Assembly (NCBI GenBank): GCA_964460345.1
Contig: CAYWRO010000079.1
Span: 1 to 16,429 of the forward strand
Direction: 5' to 3'
From: CAYWRO01 sp964460345
GTDB lineage: Bacteria > Planctomycetota > Phycisphaerae > Phycisphaerales > UBA1924
Length of the DNA: 16,429 nt
Shown: positions 13,254 through 16,429 of the stretch, one piece after another
Layout: every line of letters starts with the position of its first letter
How positions within the stretch are numbered: the first letter of the stretch is position 1
The notes under the pieces: model-generated
What the model saw: only the letters and a program-made list of their open reading frames with translations
What the model was told of the DNA's origin: nothing
Databases searched by the model: none
Made by a program: the position numbers and the translations under genes

Positions 13254-14162
13254 TCACTCGGCGCGCAGACGGACGATCACCGGCGTATCAAACTTCGGGA
13301 TCGCCCCGCTCGCGGCGACCCAAACCGGCTCCTCGAGCGACGCCTCCGGGCTGATCATCTGCGTGAACGCCACGGTCTCGCTACCGAACGTAGCCAGCCC
13401 GATCAGCGTGCCCGCGCCGTCGGCGTCGTACATCTCTCGACCGGCCTTCTTGACGAAAGCGGAGCCGGCGAAGACCCAGCCGGGCGGCTGATCCAGACCC
13501 GTGCCCAGGGTATTGCCGGTTTCCGCGTGCCGGATCCACGTCGCGGCGTCCGTCTCGACCTCAACGCCCTCCTCATTGCGGTGAACGATGCTCACGGTGA
13601 CGGTGTCGCCCGTGGGGGCAATCGGCACAAGCGACTCGTTCTCCCACTTGAAGGACCCCGGCCGGCCCGGCTCAAGCCCGATCAGCAGGAGCGCGGCGTG
13701 TACCTGGGACGGCTTGGCGTCCGTCACGACGAGCGCCTCATGCTCCTTGGTGCCGCGGCTGCAGGCGACGACCTCAAGGAAGACGAGGGGCGACTCCGGA
13801 TGATGCGCATCAATGGGGACCTCGCCGTCGAACTCGACAAGCCGCCTGGCTCGGTTGATGCGAATGTGCGGGAACACCTCGACCAGCACGTCCGGCGGCG
13901 TTCCCGGTTCTTCGGCTGCAGGAGTTGGGGCGGGAGTCGCTTCAGAAGCAGGAGGCGTTTCGCTCGCTGTTGCCTCTGAGGACTGTGCGCTTGCGGGCGC
14001 AAACTGAACGCCGTCACCCGCCGCCATTTCGGCGCTGGGAGCCGCAGGCTCAAGCGGCGCCTGGGCGGCGCGGCGGGCCTGATCATCGGTTGTGCACGCG
14101 GCGAGCGCGGCCATTGCCAGGCCGCAGGCCACGCGGCGCATGATGGTAACGCTTCTGCTCAT
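13254..14162 (-). CDS. YdjY-domain lipoprotein
   Basis: The product has 302 residues. The N-terminus is a lipoprotein signal: basic MSRSVTIMRR, a hydrophobic run, then the lipobox LAAC with C23 as the lipidated residue. Residues 24-90 are a low-complexity Ala/Pro/Ser/Glu linker. From about residue 93 it matches the YdjY domain as I recall it: FPHIRINRARRLVEFDGEVP, LVFLEVVACSRGTKEHEALV, DAKPSQVHAALLLIGLEPG, then VSIVHRNEEG, WVFAGSAFVKK and DTPVIVRLR. This domain is frequent in Planctomycetota; its function is not established. The ATG overlaps the murD stop as ATGA (14159-14162), and GGAGG at 14169-14173 lies 6 nt upstream inside murD, so translation is probably coupled to murD. A role near the envelope is inferred from the lipid anchor and the murD partnership only. 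Confidence 0.85.
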   Translation of the reverse strand: MSRSVTIMRRVACGLAMAALAACTTDDQARRAAQAPLEPAAPSAEMAAGDGVQFAPASAQSSEATASETPPASEATPAPTPAAEEPGTPPDVLVEVFPHIRINRARRLVEFDGEVPIDAHHPESPLVFLEVVACSRGTKEHEALVVTDAKPSQVHAALLLIGLEPGRPGSFKWENESLVPIAPTGDTVTVSIVHRNEEGVEVETDAATWIRHAETGNTLGTGLDQPPGWVFAGSAFVKKAGREMYDADGAGTLIGLATFGSETVAFTQMISPEASLEEPVWVAASGAIPKFDTPVIVRLRAE

Positions 14163-15520
14163 TCCCCACCTCCGGTTGTCGCGGCAGTGGCGCTGCGCAT
14201 CCTCGCGAAGCGCTCAAAGGCACGGCCGCGCTGCTCAAAGTTAGTAAATTGATCCCACGAAGCGCACCCCGGTGAGAGCAGCACGACCTCCCCCGGGCGG
14301 GCTGCATCGGCCGCGGCGTTCAGGGCTCGCTCAAGCGTCTCGCAATGGACCGTCGCCTCAGGCCCGCAGAGAGTCGGCCCCACCTGGCCGATCGTGTACA
14401 GCGCTGCGCACGCCCGCGCGGCCTCGCTGAGAGGCTTCAGGTCGAGCCCCTTGTCGTAGCCGCCCGCGATCAGGTGCACGCGCGAGGGATCATCGAACGC
14501 GCTGAGCGCCATGGCTGTCGCTTCGGGCGTTGTGGATTTCGAATCGTTGTAGAAGGCGACGCCATTCGCCTCCGCGACGAACTGCAGCCGGTGCGGCAGG
14601 CCGGGGAACGTCTCCAGCGCTGCCCAGCAGGCCTGCGGCGTGAGTGCGGACTGCTCCAGCGCGACACACGTCGTGACCGCCGTGGCGGCGTTGATCCGGT
14701 TGTGCCTGCCGAGCACCCGAAGCCCTGCCTCTGCGCCGGCTTCGGCCCAACCGCGTGTCGCGCCTTCGCCGACAACGATCTCCCGCACGCCCGGCGGTGT
14801 CTGCAGCACACCAAGGTCCGCGGGCGACTCGCTGAAGATCGCCACATCCCCGGGCCGCTGCCATTGAAACAGGCGCAGCTTGCTGCGACGGTAGTGCTCG
14901 AAGTCACCGTGCCAGTCGAGATGGTTTGCCCGCACGTTCGTGACCACCGCGACGTGCGGCGACCACGCGTCGATCCAGTGCAGCATCGCGCTGGACAGTT
15001 CGAGGATGACCCAGTCCTCCGGGCCGATCTGCTCAAGAGAGCACAACAGCGAGCCTCCGAAGTTGCCGCCGAGATGAGCCGGTGGCGTGAGCCGGCTGAG
15101 GACGTGGTGAATCATCGCCGTCGTCGTGGATTTACCCACGGAGCCCGTCACGCCGATCGTTCGATCGCGGTTGGGCAGGCGATGAACAAGCAGTTCGATC
15201 TCCGTCGTAATCGGCACGCCGGCGCTGCGGGCAGCGTTGAGGTAGCGGTTCTCCCACGGCCGCGGCACGGCAGGATTGGCGATGACAAGATCCGCGCCGG
15301 TGAAGTCCGCTTCCTGGTGACCGCCGAGGCGAAGTTCCACCTGCCCCGCCTCGATCAGGGGGCGGAGCAGTTCCACCGACTCGACCAGTTCTTCTTCTCC
15401 CGCCAGGTCTGTCGCAAGCACCTGCGCTCCCTGCGAACAGAGCCAGCGCGTGACACCGATCCCCCCTCCGAAGCGCCCGAGGCCCATGACGGTGATGCGC
15501 CTGCCGGTGAAATCATCCAT
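14159..15520 (-). CDS. murD: UDP-N-acetylmuramoylalanine--D-glutamate ligase
   Basis: Adds D-glutamate to UDP-MurNAc-L-Ala using ATP; cytoplasmic peptidoglycan precursor step. The product has 453 residues, normal for MurD. Domain 1 (Rossmann) begins RRITVMGLGRFGGG (7-20). The central ATPase has the P-loop TGSVGKSTT (125-133), GGNFGGSL (151-158), the acidic ELSS (174-177) and TNVRANHLDWHG (194-205). K214 in RRSKLRLFQ is the expected carbamylated lysine. The C-terminal domain has HRLQFVAEANGVAFYNDSKS (310-329), AGGYDKG (352-358) and LLSPGCASWDQFTNFEQRG (414-432), all specific to MurD. The start is the ATG at 15520, 8 nt after the DUF1294 stop; the frame is open further upstream, but that stretch belongs to the neighbouring gene. 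There is no Shine-Dalgarno sequence; TAGTGT lies 5 nt upstream. No other mur or fts genes are nearby, unlike the usual division/cell-wall cluster. Confidence 0.95.
   Translation of the reverse strand: MDDFTGRRITVMGLGRFGGGIGVTRWLCSQGAQVLATDLAGEEELVESVELLRPLIEAGQVELRLGGHQEADFTGADLVIANPAVPRPWENRYLNAARSAGVPITTEIELLVHRLPNRDRTIGVTGSVGKSTTTAMIHHVLSRLTPPAHLGGNFGGSLLCSLEQIGPEDWVILELSSAMLHWIDAWSPHVAVVTNVRANHLDWHGDFEHYRRSKLRLFQWQRPGDVAIFSESPADLGVLQTPPGVREIVVGEGATRGWAEAGAEAGLRVLGRHNRINAATAVTTCVALEQSALTPQACWAALETFPGLPHRLQFVAEANGVAFYNDSKSTTPEATAMALSAFDDPSRVHLIAGGYDKGLDLKPLSEAARACAALYTIGQVGPTLCGPEATVHCETLERALNAAADAARPGEVVLLSPGCASWDQFTNFEQRGRAFERFARMRSATAATTGGGE
14169..14173 (-). promoter_or_regulatory. Ribosome binding site of the YdjY-like gene, inside murD
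   Basis: GGAGG on the minus strand, 6 nt before the ATG at 14162. Together with the ATGA overlap it indicates translational coupling to murD. Confidence 0.65.
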
Positions 15521-15525
15521 GAAGA

Positions 15526-15531
15526 ACACTA
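15526..15531 (-). promoter_or_regulatory. TANNNT (TAGTGT) element before murD
   Basis: TAGTGT ends 5 nt before the ATG at 15520 and includes the TAG stop of the DUF1294 gene. murD has no Shine-Dalgarno sequence. Part of the match is forced by the stop codon, so this is the weakest of the seven TANNNT cases. Confidence 0.25.
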
Positions 15532-15816
15532 TGGCTGCCGAAGCCGCCACACCGTCCAGCCGATCCAGGCGGCCAGGTGCACGGCGGCAATGAGCCAGAA
15601 TGTGACCCGATAGCGCAGCTTGCGCGTTTTGTGCCGCAGCAGCTTTCTGGCGATCAGTGAGCCGGGCCATCCGCCGAGGAGTTCGACAAGGTGCAGCCTT
15701 GCTTCAGGAATGCGGCGACGGTTGAGTCGCGCTGCGCGCTTGTCGATCGCCAGAAGAACGGCGCTGATGACGCTGGCGACAACGTACACGCCCAAGACAA
15801 TCGACCACCACGGCAT
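15529..15816 (-). CDS. DUF1294 small membrane protein
   Basis: A 95-residue protein with two membrane segments, about residues 4-22 (WSIVLGVYVVASVISAVLL) and 73-90 (FWLIAAVHLAAWIGWTVW). The conserved cytoplasmic loop reads AIDKRAARLNRRRIPEARLH, then LVELLGGWPGSLIARKLLRHK. The DK-x-A, R-x-P-E, GG-x-PG and RHKTRK motifs are the DUF1294 signature as I know it. The molecular role is unknown; some relatives are fused to cold-shock domains, which is not the case here. I prefer the ATG at 15814-15816: TACCGT lies 5 nt before it and the first helix starts right after. The alternative GTG at 15837 adds seven Pro-rich residues and has no ribosome binding site. The stop is 8 nt before murD. Confidence 0.85.
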   Translation of the reverse strand: MPWWSIVLGVYVVASVISAVLLAIDKRAARLNRRRIPEARLHLVELLGGWPGSLIARKLLRHKTRKLRYRVTFWLIAAVHLAAWIGWTVWRLRQP

Positions 15817-15821
15817 CGGCA

Positions 15822-15827
15822 ACGGTA
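15822..15827 (-). promoter_or_regulatory. TANNNT (TACCGT) element that favours the internal DUF1294 start
   Basis: TACCGT ends 5 nt before the ATG at 15816 (TACCGTTGCCGATG) and lies inside the frame of the longer GTG-initiated version. The downstream TTGCC resembles the panB start region. No -35 is evident. Confidence 0.4.
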
Positions 15828-15861
15828 GGGGGCGCACGGAACAGCAGGGGTATAGAGAGAC

Positions 15862-16311
15862 TCAGTCAGCCCGCGCCATGTCGCGCAGTCGCGCCACCGT
15901 GCGCGGGCCAATCCCCTTGATGCGCATCAGGTCGTCAACCGACGTAAACGGCCCGTTGGCGGCGCGATCGGCGAGGATGCGCTCGGCCAGGGCCGGGCCG
16001 ATGCCGGGCAGGAGTTCAAGCTCCGCCGCGCCCGCCGTGTTGACGTTGATGCGCTGCGCGTACGTCTCATCTTCAACCACGTCGATGATCCGCGGCGGCG
16101 AGCCCGCCTCCGCATCGATGGGCCGATCCGCCTGCCGCGCGGGCGACGCCGCGGCTCGCTGCGGGGCCGGTGCGACGGCGGAGCCGGGGCCGACCGGACG
16201 GCCGAAGATCGAATAGCCGAGCCCGCCCAGGCACGCCGCGCCGAGAATGATCGACGCCGCCCATCGCGCGGGGCCTTCGGTCCAGTGCTGGCTGAGGTCG
16301 CCTTCGGGCAC
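15862..16311 (-). CDS. comEA: ComEA-like helix-hairpin-helix DNA-binding membrane protein
   Basis: The product has 149 residues. One membrane segment lies at about 16-36 (RWAASIILGAACLGGLGYSIF), followed by a Pro/Ala-rich linker (about 40-75). The C-terminal (HhH)2 unit then has INVNTAGAAELELLPGIGPA (88-107) with LAERILADRAANGPF after it, and SVDDLMRIKGIGPRTVARLR (124-143). The paired G-I-G hairpins bind DNA backbone without sequence specificity. In transformable bacteria ComEA sits on the outer face of the inner membrane and receives incoming DNA. Similar small HhH proteins occur widely without proven competence, and no comEC or pilus gene is visible here, so the role in uptake is inferred. 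The start is GTG at 16309-16311. It has no Shine-Dalgarno sequence; TACACT lies 6 nt upstream. DUF1294 and murD follow on the same strand. Confidence 0.85.
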   Translation of the reverse strand: MPEGDLSQHWTEGPARWAASIILGAACLGGLGYSIFGRPVGPGSAVAPAPQRAAASPARQADRPIDAEAGSPPRIIDVVEDETYAQRINVNTAGAAELELLPGIGPALAERILADRAANGPFTSVDDLMRIKGIGPRTVARLRDMARAD

Positions 16312-16317
16312 GGCCAG

Positions 16318-16323
16318 AGTGTA
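16318..16323 (-). promoter_or_regulatory. TANNNT (TACACT) -10-like element for comEA
   Basis: TACACT ends 6 nt before the GTG at 16311. It is the best TATAAT match of the set in its first, second, fourth and sixth bases. There is no Shine-Dalgarno sequence. Confidence 0.45.
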
Positions 16324-16352
16324 CCGGATCGTGCGCGCGGGAAGGAGTGTTT

Positions 16353-16386
16353 GGGGGACGGGGAGGGGTAGGGGAGGGGCGGGGGG
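16353..16386 (+). repeat. Six-tract G-rich array upstream of comEA
   Basis: On the plus strand, G runs of 5, 4, 4, 4, 4 and 6 lie at 16353-57, 60-63, 65-68, 71-74, 76-79 and 81-86, separated by one or two bases. This is a very strong G-quadruplex pattern, with an i-motif possible on the other strand. It fills the gap between comEA and the preceding stop codon at 16387. Confidence 0.85.
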
Positions 16387-16429
16387 TTAGGTCGCCACCT
16401 GCTCGCGCTGCGGCTCCAAGTTCAAAATG
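16387..16429 (-). CDS. Possible C-terminal end of an upstream gene
   Basis: Fourteen sense codons reading in from the right edge, ending NLEPQREQVAT and a TAA stop at 16387-16389. It is too short to identify, and one other frame is also open here. The TAA lying directly against the non-coding G array makes this frame the better candidate. Confidence 0.25.
   Translation of the reverse strand, partial: ILNLEPQREQVAT

Noticed and set aside
14345..15613. 422-codon plus-strand frame opposite murD
   Set aside because: Antisense shadow; the minus strand carries all MurD motifs in order.
1..16429. tRNA or rRNA genes, CRISPR arrays, insertion sequences, prophage or defence-system genes
   Set aside because: Looked for on both strands; no tRNA-like cloverleaf core, spaced direct repeats, transposase motifs or terminal inverted repeats were seen.

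Overview
This is a GC-rich bacterial chromosome segment. All thirteen recognisable full genes look intact, and one partial gene is cut by the left edge. I see no rRNA, tRNA, CRISPR array, insertion sequence, phage gene or plasmid function. The mix of genes (a YdjY-domain lipoprotein, a soluble HAMP-array kinase, a stand-alone murD outside a division/cell-wall cluster, a ComEA-type HhH protein next to a DUF1294 protein) and the high GC fit an uncultured Planctomycetota, perhaps Phycisphaerae-like. That placement is an inference from gene content, not from a marker gene.

Layout. 1-696 (-): N-terminal part of a HAMP-repeat sensor histidine kinase. 697-999: no convincing gene. 1000-1692 (-): a YjdF/DUF2238-type membrane protein, divergent from 1791-3245 (+), a type II NADH dehydrogenase. 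3420-4595 (+): a zinc aryl-alcohol-type dehydrogenase. 4792-6060 and 6064-9234 (+): a membrane-fusion protein and an HAE-1-type RND pump with an intact proton relay, 3 bp apart. 9302-9799 (+): a small DUF2892-like membrane protein. 9845-10576 (-): a SAM methyltransferase, divergent from 10716-11765 (+), panB with an unusual Gly-rich tail. 11826-13235 (+): an HtrA-type protease with two PDZ domains. 13254-16311 (-): ydjY-like lipoprotein, murD, DUF1294 protein and comEA, listed by position and transcribed in the reverse order. 16387-16429 (-): possibly the last codons of another gene.

How the genes work together. The alcohol dehydrogenase makes NADH and NDH-2 re-oxidises it at the membrane. 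The two-gene RND unit exports lipophilic compounds and needs an outer-membrane channel encoded elsewhere. HtrA, the lipoprotein and MurD concern the cell envelope. PanB starts pantothenate/CoA synthesis. No single pathway links them all, so this reads as ordinary core chromosome, not an accessory island.

The most interesting signal is in gene starts. Seven starts have a normal Shine-Dalgarno sequence (kinase, NDH-2, dehydrogenase, MFP, RND pump, HtrA, YdjY lipoprotein). The other seven have no Shine-Dalgarno but carry a TANNNT hexamer ending 5 or 6 nt before the start codon (YjdF-like, DUF2892-like, methyltransferase, panB, comEA, DUF1294, murD). That is what leaderless transcripts with a -10 element against the start codon would look like. 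Other points of note are three 8-G runs inside the panB tail, a six-tract G array upstream of comEA, and inverted repeats built on TGGTAGC around both starts of the methyltransferase/panB divergent region. I did not find a convincing new multi-gene system.
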